A stretch of 13,238 nucleotides of DNA, from the NCBI GenBank assembly GCA_900545745.1, contig URAD01000036.1, positions 1-13,238 of the forward strand. Direction: 5' to 3'. A program made the translations under genes and the position numbers. Source of the DNA: an uncultured Collinsella sp. Lineage in GTDB: Bacteria > Actinomycetota > Coriobacteriia > Coriobacteriales > Coriobacteriaceae. Numbering within the stretch: position 1 is the first letter of the stretch; every line of letters begins with the position of its first letter. Shown here one piece after another: positions 7,164 to 13,238 of this stretch. Below the pieces are notes generated by a model. The model was not told the origin of the DNA. It made no database searches and saw nothing but the letters and a program-made list of their open reading frames with translations.

Positions 7164-7937
7164 CTACATCGCCATTCCGCCGTCGACGCGTACGACCTCA
7201 CCCGTAATGTAGGCAGCCGCATCGCTCACCAAAAAGCGCACCACGCCGGCCACTTCCTCGGGGCGCGCCATGCGCCTTAGGGGAATCTGCTCCTCGGTTG
7301 CCGCGCGAACTTTCTCCGAGAGCTTTGCCGTCATATCCGTCTCGACAAACCCGGGGGCGACCGCGTTCACTCGTACGCCGCGGGGCGCAAGCTCGCGCGC
7401 CACCGCCTTGGTAAGCCCTATCACGCCCGCCTTGGAGGCAGCGTAGTTGGCCTGTCCGGCATTGCCCATCAGGCCCACGACCGAGCTCATGTTGACAACG
7501 CAGCCGCCGCGTTGGCGCATAAAGGTCTTGCTGAGTGCGCGCGTCATATTGAATGTTCCCTTGAGATTGACATCGAGCACGCGGTCGAAGGCGTCATCGC
7601 CCATGCGCATGAGCAGGCCATCGCGGGTGATGCCGGCGTTGTTGACGAGCGCCCAAATGGAACCAAAGTCGCTGAGGATCGCTTCCACGCACGCGTTGAC
7701 GGTAGCGGGGTCGGCCACGTCGCATTGATATGCGCGTGCCGCGGCGCCAACCGCCTCGCAGGCTTCGCACGTCTCGCGCGCCGCATCGACGCTGCCGGCA
7801 TAGACGACGGCAATATCAAAGCCGTCCTCCGCCATACCGACAGCGCAGGCGCGGCCGATACCGCGCGAGCCGCCCGTGACCAGTGCCACGCGACGTGAGT
7901 CGTTGCGCTCGAGTGCGCCGTTGTTCAAGTTGCCCAT
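7164..7937 (-). CDS. fabG: 3-oxoacyl-ACP reductase FabG
   Basis: NADPH-dependent reduction of 3-oxoacyl-ACP to the 3-hydroxy form. A classical short-chain dehydrogenase of 257 residues: the cofactor loop TGGSRGIG (21-28), NNAG (99-102), the catalytic Ser152, Tyr165 and Lys169 (YAASK), and the PGFVETDM segment (195-202). It is about a dozen residues longer at the N-terminus than many FabG proteins (MGNLNNGALERND before the first strand). The ATG at 7937 has AAAGGA 6 bases upstream, which supports that start. Its position between fabD and fabF identifies it as the lipid-cycle reductase and not one of the many other short-chain dehydrogenases. Confidence 0.96.
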   Translation of the reverse strand: MGNLNNGALERNDSRRVALVTGGSRGIGRACAVGMAEDGFDIAVVYAGSVDAARETCEACEAVGAAARAYQCDVADPATVNACVEAILSDFGSIWALVNNAGITRDGLLMRMGDDAFDRVLDVNLKGTFNMTRALSKTFMRQRGGCVVNMSSVVGLMGNAGQANYAASKAGVIGLTKAVARELAPRGVRVNAVAPGFVETDMTAKLSEKVRAATEEQIPLRRMARPEEVAGVVRFLVSDAAAYITGEVVRVDGGMAM

Positions 7938-7967
7938 GTCATTCCTTTCGGGTTACAGCCCTGTGGA

Positions 7968-8894
7968 CTATGCGAGCTCGTCGGCAATAGCTGCGACCTG
8001 TTCGGCCGTTTCGCACGAATACACGCGAACGTCGCTCAGCGTACGCTTGACCAGGCCCGACAGCGTTTTGCCAGGACCGACCTCAATAAACGTATCGATG
8101 CCCTGATCCTGCAGAGTATGCAGCGTGTCGACCCAGCGAACGGCATGACTCACCTGGTTGGCCAAGACATCCGATGCCGCTCGTGGGTCCGCCGGATAGG
8201 GCGCTGCCGTCATGTTTGCCATGACCGGAATCAGCAGCGGAGACGGCGCGTGGCCGGCTTGGATATACGTCGCCAGCCCCTCAGTCGCCTCGGCCATATA
8301 GGGGCTATGAAATGCACCCGACACCGCGACTTTCATAGCACGGCCGCCAGCCTCTTTTACGAGGACGTCGAGCTCCTGCAGCGCCTCGGGCGCTCCGGCA
8401 ACAACCGTCTGCTGCGGGCTGTTGTAGTTGACCGGCCAGCAGTCCTCGCCGGCCTGTTTTGCCAGGCCCTCGACTTGCGCCGCATCGAGCTTGATGACGG
8501 CGTGCATGCCGCCCGGATGGCGCTCGGCAGCCGCGGCCATCAGCGCCGCGCGCTCACACACGAGCTCAAAGCCCGCTCGCGTATCGAATGCCCCCGCAAA
8601 GGTGAGCGCGGCGACCTCGCCCAGCGAAAAACCCGCACAGGCGGCAGGTACCACGCCGCGCTCACGCAGGGCGGCAGCCGCTGCCAGGTCGTGAACGAAC
8701 ACGCACGGTTGCGTGTTCTCGGTCTGCGAGAGCTCCTCCTTAGAGGCGCTCCGGCACTGCTCGCTGGTCCCCGGGCGCACCTCGTCGGCAATGGCGAACA
8801 CCTCGGCGGCCGCCGGCGATGCCTCAATGAGGTCGACGCCCATCGCGGGGTGTTGGGCGCCCTGGCCGGCAAACAGAAACGCTACGCTACCCAT
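7968..8894 (-). CDS. fabD: Malonyl-CoA:ACP transacylase FabD
   Basis: Transfers malonate from CoA to AcpP, supplying the extender for FabH and FabF. It has 308 residues, the normal length. Motifs: FAGQGAQ (8-14), nucleophile Ser90 in GFSLGE (88-93), Arg115 (binds the malonyl carboxylate) and His196 in SGAFHSPYM, with the C-terminal EVGPGKTLSGLVKR block (271-284). The residue before the nucleophile is Phe89, where many homologues have His or Leu; the catalytic Ser-His pair is intact. Start ATG at 8894 overlaps the fabK stop by 13 bases, suggesting translational coupling, with GAAGGG 9 bases upstream. Confidence 0.96.
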   Translation of the reverse strand: MGSVAFLFAGQGAQHPAMGVDLIEASPAAAEVFAIADEVRPGTSEQCRSASKEELSQTENTQPCVFVHDLAAAAALRERGVVPAACAGFSLGEVAALTFAGAFDTRAGFELVCERAALMAAAAERHPGGMHAVIKLDAAQVEGLAKQAGEDCWPVNYNSPQQTVVAGAPEALQELDVLVKEAGGRAMKVAVSGAFHSPYMAEATEGLATYIQAGHAPSPLLIPVMANMTAAPYPADPRAASDVLANQVSHAVRWVDTLHTLQDQGIDTFIEVGPGKTLSGLVKRTLSDVRVYSCETAEQVAAIADELA

Positions 8895-9826
8895 GCGGAC
8901 GCACCCTTCAGGACGTGCTCGGCGCCATCGACCAGGTCGTCAACGATTTCACGTGCGCTCTGGCGCTCGTTGACCATGCCGGCAATCTGCCCACACAAAA
9001 ACGAACCCTCTTCGTAATTGCCGTCCTTGGCGGCCTTGCGAAGGGCACCCGTGCCCATGGCCCCGAGCTCCTCGACACTTACGCCCGCTGCCTCACTCTT
9101 GGCGTAGACGTTGGTGAAGGGGCTCTTGAGGGCACGCACCGGGTGTCCCGTCGAGCGGCCGGTCGCACGCGTCGAGGTGTCGTTGGCCTTCAGGACCATC
9201 TCCTTGTACTGCTCCGATACGGTGCACTCGTCTGCGACCAGAAAGCGCGTACCCACCTGCACGCCGGCGGCGCCCAGCATAATGGCGGCCGCCACGCCGC
9301 GGCCGTCGGCAATACCGCCGGCAGCCACGACGGGAATGTCGACCGCATCGACGACCTGCGGCACCAGTGCCATCGTCGAGGTCTCGCCAATATGGCCGCC
9401 CGATTCGGTGCCCTCGGCAACAACCGCCGTGGCTCCACGACGCGCCACGAGGCGCGCCAGCGCCACCGAGGCAACGACCGGGATGACCTTGATGCCCGCC
9501 TCGTTCCACGCCTTCATATACTTGGTGGGATTGCCGGCGCCCGTCACGACGACCGGCACTTGCTCGTCAATCACAACCTGCGCGACCTCGTCGGCAAACG
9601 GACTCATGAGCATGACGTTGACGCCAAAGGGCTTATCCGTCCTGGTGCGCAGCTCGTGAATCTGGTCGCGCAGCCAGTTGGCGTCGGCGTTCATGGCTGC
9701 GATAATCCCCAAGCCGCCCGCCTCGGACACTGCGGACGCCAGCGAGGCGTCGGCAATCCAGGCCATACCGCCCTGGAACACGGGCTTTTCGATGCCGAGC
9801 AGATCGCAGAGAGGAGTCTTGAGCAT
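8882..9826 (-). CDS. fabK: Enoyl-ACP reductase II, FMN-dependent (FabK)
   Basis: Reduces trans-2-enoyl-ACP in the last step of each elongation round. It is a flavin TIM-barrel enzyme of the nitronate monooxygenase superfamily, unrelated to FabI. The 314 residues show VFQGGMAWIADA (16-27), the EGTESGGHIG loop (138-147) with His145 matching the catalytic His144 of pneumococcal FabK, AAGGIADGRG (168-177) for FMN phosphate binding, and GTRFLVADEC (192-201). Its place between acpP and fabD, as in streptococci, supports FabK over a nitronate monooxygenase. ATG at 9826 lies 2 bases after the acpP stop, with GGAG upstream inside the acpP end. FabK enzymes of other species are insensitive to triclosan; this one is expected to be similar (inference). 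Confidence 0.95.
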   Translation of the reverse strand: MLKTPLCDLLGIEKPVFQGGMAWIADASLASAVSEAGGLGIIAAMNADANWLRDQIHELRTRTDKPFGVNVMLMSPFADEVAQVVIDEQVPVVVTGAGNPTKYMKAWNEAGIKVIPVVASVALARLVARRGATAVVAEGTESGGHIGETSTMALVPQVVDAVDIPVVAAGGIADGRGVAAAIMLGAAGVQVGTRFLVADECTVSEQYKEMVLKANDTSTRATGRSTGHPVRALKSPFTNVYAKSEAAGVSVEELGAMGTGALRKAAKDGNYEEGSFLCGQIAGMVNERQSAREIVDDLVDGAEHVLKGASAWVA

Positions 9827-9828
9827 CT

Positions 9829-10065
9829 CTACTTCTCCAATGCCGCCTCGACCGTATCGGCGAACTCGCCGACCGTCTTGGGATTCTCCTCGGTATCGAG
9901 CTGGATGCCAAACTCGTCCTCGACGGCGACGAGGATCTCGACGGTGCCCAGACTGTCGAGACCAATCTCCTCGAGCGTGGACTCGGGCTTCATCTCGACG
10001 TCGTCAAGGCCAGCGGTCTCGCGGATAACGTCGCAAACGTGCTCGAAGGTCTTCTGATCTGCCAT
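9829..10065 (-). CDS. acpP: Acyl carrier protein
   Basis: Small acidic carrier of 78 residues that holds growing acyl chains on a phosphopantetheine arm. The attachment site is Ser38 in GLDSLGTVEI (35-44), the canonical D-S-L motif, followed by the acidic recognition helix (VAVEDEFGIQLD, 47-58). Length and charge pattern are typical of fatty-acid ACPs, and position after fabH with fabK next makes a polyketide role unlikely. The ATG at 10065 has a strong AAAGGAG 7 bases upstream. The 54-base gap to fabH contains a short CCCTAGGG palindrome but no terminator-like hairpin, so the two are probably cotranscribed. No acpS (holo-ACP synthase) is in the window. Confidence 0.97.
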   Translation of the reverse strand: MADQKTFEHVCDVIRETAGLDDVEMKPESTLEEIGLDSLGTVEILVAVEDEFGIQLDTEENPKTVGEFADTVEAALEK

Positions 10066-10119
10066 GGTAGTTCTCCTTTGTTTGTGCCCTAGGGACGTTT
10101 TTTTATTTCCTATGTGCGA

Positions 10120-11079
10120 CTACTTCCAACGAAGCAGATAGCCACCTATATCCAGGCCGGCGCCAAATCCAACGAGGGCGATGGTGTCGCCCGTATTCAG
10201 TGCGTCGGTGCGTACCAGCCGGTCAAGCGCAAAGGGAATGCAGGCGCTCGAAATGTTGCCGGTCTCGCGCAGTGTTCGAACCACGCGCTCGTCTGGAACG
10301 CCGAGGCGCTTGACCGCCTGACTCAGGATTCGTTCGTTAGCCTGATGGAATACAAAATGGTCGATGTCTTCGACCGAAATGCCCACATCGCTCGCAAGCA
10401 TATGGACCGTGTCGCAGATGGCGTTGACGCCAAACTTGAACACGCGGCGGCCATTCATGGACAGCACGCTCTCGCAATCTGCAGAGGCCTTAAACGGCGA
10501 GGTGCCGACCAGACCGGGAACGCGCAACGTCTCGACGTCAGGCGACGTCGAAAGTGCAACAGCAAGGGGATTCTCTCCCCCAGCCTCTATGACCGCAGCA
10601 CCCGCGCCATCGCCAAAGAGCACGCACGTGGCACGATCGGTCCAATCGAGCGCGCGCGTCATCTGCTCGGCTGCAACGACCAGCACGTGCTCGGCACGGC
10701 CGCGGGCGATATAGCCCTCGGCGACATCGAGCGCAAATACGAAGCCGGCGCAGGCCGCCGAGACATCGAAGGCAGGGCACGTCGCGCCCAGTCGCTCTGC
10801 AACGGCACACGCCTCGGCGGGAACAAGGTGGTCACCCGTCGTCGTCGAGCAGACGATTAGATCCAGCTGGCTCGCATCGATTCCGGACACCTGGAGTGCC
10901 CGCTCGCTCGCCGCTACGGCAAGGTCGTCAAGTGACTCGGTGGTGCAGACGTGGCGGCTCTTGATACCGGTGCGGGTAAAAATCCACTCATCCGAGGTAT
11001 CGAGGAACTCAGACAGCTCGTCATTGAAAACACTGCGCTTAGGAAGCGCCGAGCCTGTTCCAAGAATCGTGAAACCCAT
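10120..11079 (-). CDS. fabH: 3-oxoacyl-ACP synthase III (KAS III)
   Basis: Starts fatty-acid chains by condensing an acyl-CoA primer with malonyl-ACP. With the start at 11079 it has 319 residues, the usual length. The catalytic triad is Cys110 (DVSAACAGF), His245 (FHQANERI) and Asn275 (GNISSACIP); GDGAGAAVI (156-164) and the C-terminal GFGAGLDIGGYLL (304-316) are also typical. The segment after the catalytic Asn reads ISSACIP where E. coli has TSAASVP; this region is near the primer pocket, so primer choice (straight or branched) cannot be read off. The frame opens at 11136, but AAAGGAGG at 11086-11093, 6 bases before 11079, and the family N-terminus (MGFTILGTGSALP) fix the shorter start. It is the first gene of the lipid operon. 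Confidence 0.96.
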   Translation of the reverse strand: MGFTILGTGSALPKRSVFNDELSEFLDTSDEWIFTRTGIKSRHVCTTESLDDLAVAASERALQVSGIDASQLDLIVCSTTTGDHLVPAEACAVAERLGATCPAFDVSAACAGFVFALDVAEGYIARGRAEHVLVVAAEQMTRALDWTDRATCVLFGDGAGAAVIEAGGENPLAVALSTSPDVETLRVPGLVGTSPFKASADCESVLSMNGRRVFKFGVNAICDTVHMLASDVGISVEDIDHFVFHQANERILSQAVKRLGVPDERVVRTLRETGNISSACIPFALDRLVRTDALNTGDTIALVGFGAGLDIGGYLLRWK

Positions 11080-11096
11080 CACTAACCTCCTTTGAG

Positions 11097-11114
11097 TTGT
11101 TGACGTGTTTACAT
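11097..11114. promoter_or_regulatory. Operator-like 18-bp repeat, site 1 (promoter-proximal to fabH)
   Basis: TTGTTGACGTGTTTACAT on the plus strand. It differs from the second copy 48 bases away by one base only. It contains a degraded form of the palindrome GTTNACNNGTNAAC. It lies just downstream of the likely fabH start of transcription and just upstream of the fabH ribosome site, where a bound repressor would block transcription. The protein is unknown; no regulator gene is in the window. Confidence 0.55.
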
Positions 11115-11124
11115 CGACCAAGAG

Positions 11125-11130
11125 AGGATA
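11125..11130 (-). promoter_or_regulatory. Candidate -10 box of the fabH operon promoter
   Basis: TATCCT on the minus strand, placing the transcript start near 11118 and giving a leader of about 40 bases before the fabH ATG. The matching -35 region (about 11147-11153) falls in the second operator-like repeat and is a poor match to TTGACA, so this promoter may need an activator or may be misplaced. No better -10 was seen in the intergenic region. Confidence 0.35.
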
Positions 11131-11144
11131 GCGCATTTCAGTCG

Positions 11145-11162
11145 TTGTTGACGTGTTAACAT
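11145..11162. promoter_or_regulatory. Operator-like 18-bp repeat, site 2 (between fabH and birA promoters)
   Basis: TTGTTGACGTGTTAACAT, matching site 1 at 17 of 18 positions and in the same orientation. The core GTTGACGTGTTAAC is an imperfect 14-bp palindrome (GTTNACNNGTNAAC), the type of site bound by a dimeric TetR- or MarR-family repressor. It overlaps both the -35 region of the proposed fabH promoter and the TTGACG -35 of the proposed birA promoter, so one protein could control both directions. Confidence 0.55.
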
Positions 11163-11176
11163 TAAATTGTCAAAAT
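11148..11176 (+). promoter_or_regulatory. Candidate birA promoter
   Basis: TTGACG (11148-11153), a 17-base spacer, then CAAAAT (11171-11176) preceded by TG one base upstream, an extended -10 form. Start of transcription would be near 11183, leaving a leader of about 70 bases. The leader holds a small GTGTC/GACAC hairpin near 11196-11213 of unknown meaning. The -35 box lies inside the operator-like repeat at 11145-11162. Confidence 0.45.
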
Positions 11177-11255
11177 GCGACAAAGGCTTCACATTGTGTC
11201 CGTCTCTCGACACCATTGCGTTATTCACTTATTCATTAAGGAGGTAGCAGCCGTT

Positions 11256-12032
11256 ATGGATGCCAAATTAACGATAGTCGACGTAACCGGATCGACCAAC
11301 GATGACCTGCTCGAAGCAGGAAAACAGGGAGCGACGCACGGCACAGGACTTGCCGCCCGGGCTCAGACAGCAGGACGCGGCCGGCGCGGCCACAAGTGGG
11401 ATTCAACCGCCGGCAACCTATTACTTTCGATTGTCCTGCGTCCATGCGTTAATCCTGCAAAGTACTCTGGTCTTGCTGCCGTCAGCGGCCTAGCAGTGCT
11501 CGAGGCGCTCGAAAAGCAGGGCCTTGCAAACGAGATTGGCCTTAAATGGCCCAACGACCTGGTCGCGCGAGGACATAAGCTTGGCGGCATCTTAGTCGAG
11601 GCGGCTCGTGACAACGAGGGCAGGCCCTTCGCCGTCTGCGGCATTGGCGTCAACGTAAACTACACGCCCCAGGAGGTGCCCGATGGCGGCCTGGTGGCAA
11701 TTGGCCTCTCAGACCTCAACGAGAAGGTTCCCACCGTCGATGCGCTCCTCGATGAGGTCTATCACGCGGTCATGAACGCTGTAGAAACATGGGCAGAACG
11801 TCTCAACGCCATGGAAGAAGACGCCGGACCGCTCGCGCCCGTCCACAGCGAATATATCGCTCACCTCAATTGGATTGGGGAGCACGTTATCGCCCGCTCC
11901 CCCGCTGGGGACGAGCTGGCGCGAGGCATCTTTAAAACCGTCGATGAGTTTGGTCGAGCGTGCATCGAGACGGAAGGCGACTTACGATCCTTCCATTTTG
12001 AGGAGGCATCGCTGCGCTCTTTGAGCGAATAG
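11256..12032 (+). CDS. birA: Biotin-[acetyl-CoA-carboxylase] ligase, class I (no DNA-binding domain)
   Basis: Activates biotin with ATP and attaches it to the AccB lysine. It has 258 residues: GSTN (12-15), the biotin/AMP loop QTAGRGRRGHKW (37-48), KWPNDL (97-102), KLGGILVE (108-115) and GIGVNVNY (129-136), followed by a small C-terminal domain (about 205-258). The N-terminal helix-turn-helix of E. coli BirA is absent, so this is a ligase only and not a repressor. The frame runs back to 11175, but the ATG at 11256 is chosen because family similarity begins there and AAGGAGG (11238-11244) precedes it, at a somewhat long 11-base spacing. It is divergent from the fabH operon, whose accB product is its expected substrate. 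It converges on rpsJ at its 3' end. Confidence 0.95.
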   Translation: MDAKLTIVDVTGSTNDDLLEAGKQGATHGTGLAARAQTAGRGRRGHKWDSTAGNLLLSIVLRPCVNPAKYSGLAAVSGLAVLEALEKQGLANEIGLKWPNDLVARGHKLGGILVEAARDNEGRPFAVCGIGVNVNYTPQEVPDGGLVAIGLSDLNEKVPTVDALLDEVYHAVMNAVETWAERLNAMEEDAGPLAPVHSEYIAHLNWIGEHVIARSPAGDELARGIFKTVDEFGRACIETEGDLRSFHFEEASLRSLSE

Positions 12033-12082
12033 GGCGCTGCAGCCACCTACTCGGCAGCAATGCCCGGCAGTCCAAACCATTA

Positions 12083-12126
12083 TTCAAAACAAAAGAGCCC
12101 CGCTACCAACATGGCAGCGGGGCTCT
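12083..12126 (-). terminator. Rho-independent terminator after rpsJ
   Basis: An 11-base perfect stem, AGAGCCCCGCT (12094-12104) with AGCGGGGCTCT (12116-12126), and an 11-base loop. Read on the minus strand it is followed by TTTTGTTTTG, so it ends the fusA-rpsJ transcript about 20 bases after the rpsJ stop. The plus-strand side lacks a T-run, so it is a weaker stop for birA coming from the other direction. Confidence 0.9.
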
Positions 12127-12147
12127 GTAAGCTATGAGCGATATCGC

Positions 12148-12456
12148 TTAGAGCTTGATGTCGATGTCGACGCCAGCGGGGAGGTCGAGACGCATGAGCG
12201 AATCAACGGTGCCCGAGGTGGGGTCGAGGATGTCGATGAGGCGCTTGTGGGTGCGCATCTCGAACTGCTCACGGGAGTCCTTGTTCACATGCGGCGAGCG
12301 GATAACCGTGTACAGGTTGCGCTCGGTGGGCAGGGGGACAGGACCGGAAACGCGAGCGCCGGTCTTCTGAGCGGTCTCGACGATGAGCTTCGCGGACTGA
12401 TCGACGACCTCGTGATCATAGCCCTTGAGGCGAATGCGGATCTTCTGGGTAGCCAA
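12148..12456 (-). CDS. rpsJ: 30S ribosomal protein S10
   Basis: Small-subunit ribosomal protein, also known as NusE for its role in antitermination. The 102 residues are the standard length and contain the S10 signature region (about 26-45: VETAQKTGARVSGPVPLPTE) and the C-terminal DLPAGVDIDIKL. The start codon is TTG at 12456: there is no in-frame ATG or GTG upstream, the family begins at this point (M-A-T-Q-K-I-R-I-R-L), and GGAGG at 12463-12467 lies 6 bases before it. It follows fusA by 60 bases. In most bacteria S10 opens a long ribosomal protein operon (rplC, rplD and others); here a terminator and a convergent birA follow at once. Confidence 0.97.
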   Translation of the reverse strand: MATQKIRIRLKGYDHEVVDQSAKLIVETAQKTGARVSGPVPLPTERNLYTVIRSPHVNKDSREQFEMRTHKRLIDILDPTSGTVDSLMRLDLPAGVDIDIKL

Positions 12457-12462
12457 CTTAAA

Positions 12463-12467
12463 CCTCC
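12463..12467 (-). promoter_or_regulatory. Ribosome binding site fixing the TTG start of rpsJ
   Basis: GGAGG on the minus strand, 6 bases before the TTG codon at 12456. The strong site at ideal spacing, and the lack of any other start codon between it and the conserved N-terminus, decide the unusual start. Confidence 0.85.
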
Positions 12468-12516
12468 AAAGAGTGCGAGAGATGTTCTCGCGGATTACGT
12501 AACAGGGAGCTCGAAC

Positions 12517-13238
12517 TTAGGCGTTCTTGCTCATGACCTCGTCCACGATGGACTTGGGCGCGGGCTCATAAGAGTCGAACTGCATCGTGTAGGATGCACG
12601 GCCCTGGGTCTGGGAGCGAAGGTCGGTAGCGTAACCGAACATCTCGCCCAGCGGCACCTTGGCACGGATGAGCTTGCTGTTCTTGCGATCCTCCATGCCC
12701 TCGATCTTGCCGCGACGACCGGAGAGGTTGCCCATAACGTCGCCCATGTACTGCTCGGGGGTCTCGACCTCGACAGCCATGATCGGCTCGAGCAGCTGCG
12801 GGTCGGACTTCTTGAGGGCGTCCTTGATAGCCATGGAACCGGCGATCTTGAAGGCTGCCTCGGAGGAGTCGACCTCGTGGTAAGAACCGTCGAACAGGGT
12901 GACCTTGACGTCGAGGACCGGGAAGCCGGCGATAACACCGGTGTTCAGGGCCTCCTGGATGCCCTTGTCGATGGACGGGATGTACTCCTTGGGCACGACG
13001 CCGCCGACGATAGCGTTGACGAACTCGTAGCCGAAGCCCTCCTCCATCTTCTCGAGCTTGATGACGGCATGGCCGTACTGACCGCGACCACCGGACTGAC
13101 GGACGAACTTGCCCTCGGCCTTCTCAACGTCGTGACCAGCGGTCTCGCGGTAGGCAACCTGGGGCTTACCAACGTTAGCGTCAACCTTGAACTCACGGAG
13201 CAGACGGTCGACGATGATCTCGAGGTGCAGCTCGCCCA
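12517..13238 (-). CDS. fusA: Elongation factor G, C-terminal part (5' end outside window)
   Basis: Translocation GTPase of the ribosome. The window holds the last 239 codons; the GTP-binding domain lies beyond the right edge. The first visible residues, GELHLEIIVDRLLREF, are the end of domain III. Domain IV follows with VRQSGGRGQYGHAVIKLE and FVNAIVGGVVPKEYIPSIDKG, and domain V holds LEPIMAVEVETPEQYMGDVM, the NLSGRRGKIEGM turn and the ATDLRSQTQGRASYTMQF stretch. All of these are well conserved in EF-G. The frame is open to the window edge, so nothing suggests a break. It is upstream of rpsJ; no tuf gene lies between them, unlike the usual fusA-tuf-rpsJ order of many actinobacteria. Confidence 0.97.
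   Translation of the reverse strand, partial: GELHLEIIVDRLLREFKVDANVGKPQVAYRETAGHDVEKAEGKFVRQSGGRGQYGHAVIKLEKMEEGFGYEFVNAIVGGVVPKEYIPSIDKGIQEALNTGVIAGFPVLDVKVTLFDGSYHEVDSSEAAFKIAGSMAIKDALKKSDPQLLEPIMAVEVETPEQYMGDVMGNLSGRRGKIEGMEDRKNSKLIRAKVPLGEMFGYATDLRSQTQGRASYTMQFDSYEPAPKSIVDEVMSKNA

Noticed and set aside
4878..7280. An 800-codon plus-strand open frame opposite accB, fabZ and fabF.
   Set aside because: Same cause: low-complexity His/Arg/Gly-rich translation with no motifs, antisense to three well-conserved genes.
10066..10119. A terminator or attenuator between fabH and acpP, suggested by CCCTAGGG and an A/T run.
   Set aside because: The palindrome is too short for a stable hairpin, and on the coding strand the run beside it is A-rich and precedes the palindrome, so it does not act as a T-tract.
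11097..11162. The repeated motif as a classical BirA operator (TTGTTAAC-type half sites).
   Set aside because: Left halves resemble TTGTTAAC, but the two-base gap inside each site does not fit the usual 14-16 base spacing, and the BirA encoded here has no DNA-binding domain.
11176..11198. A possible third copy of the palindromic repeat in the birA leader (GACAAAGG ... ACATTGTGTC).
   Set aside because: Only short pieces match the copies around the EIIC gene and the spacing differs, so chance similarity is likely.

Overview
The window reads as GC-rich chromosomal DNA from an anaerobic gut-type actinobacterium, most likely class Coriobacteriia (a Collinsella-like genome). This rests on gene content and general sequence character, not on any search. 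No rRNA, tRNA, CRISPR array, phage gene or transposase was found, and no gene-free stretch exceeds 300 bases. Nearly everything lies on the minus strand; only birA is on the plus strand.

From left to right: (1) the 5' part of a cation diffusion facilitator metal exporter gene (1-497, minus), cut by the window edge. (2) A short intergenic region with an intrinsic terminator (577-609), followed by a stand-alone PTS EIIC permease (648-1862, minus). The EIIC gene is bracketed by two copies of a roughly 29-bp imperfect palindrome. (3) A complete type II fatty-acid synthesis operon (1903-11079), transcribed leftward as fabH-acpP-fabK-fabD-fabG-fabF-accB-fabZ-accC-accDA. Gaps within it are 0 to about 55 bases and several genes overlap. 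(4) A 176-bp divergent control region (11080-11255) with two near-identical 18-bp direct repeats that look like operators. (5) birA (11256-12032, plus), a biotin ligase without a DNA-binding domain. (6) A terminator (12083-12126), then rpsJ with a TTG start codon and the 3' part of fusA, both minus strand.

The genes form a coherent unit. BirA attaches biotin to AccB. AccC carboxylates the biotin, and the fused AccDA carboxyltransferase makes malonyl-CoA. FabD moves malonate onto AcpP, FabH starts chains, and FabF, FabG, FabZ and FabK run the elongation cycle. The gene order is the one known from streptococci and other Firmicutes, with two differences: accD and accA are fused into one gene, and the regulator gene (fabT) that precedes fabH in streptococci is absent. 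birA occupies the divergent position instead and shares the putative operator region.

Most of the window is recognisable core metabolism. The most interesting points are the paired operator-like repeats between fabH and birA, the repeat-bracketed orphan EIIC at the end of the lipid operon, the accDA fusion, and rpsJ sitting alone after fusA and ending at a terminator instead of leading an S10 operon.
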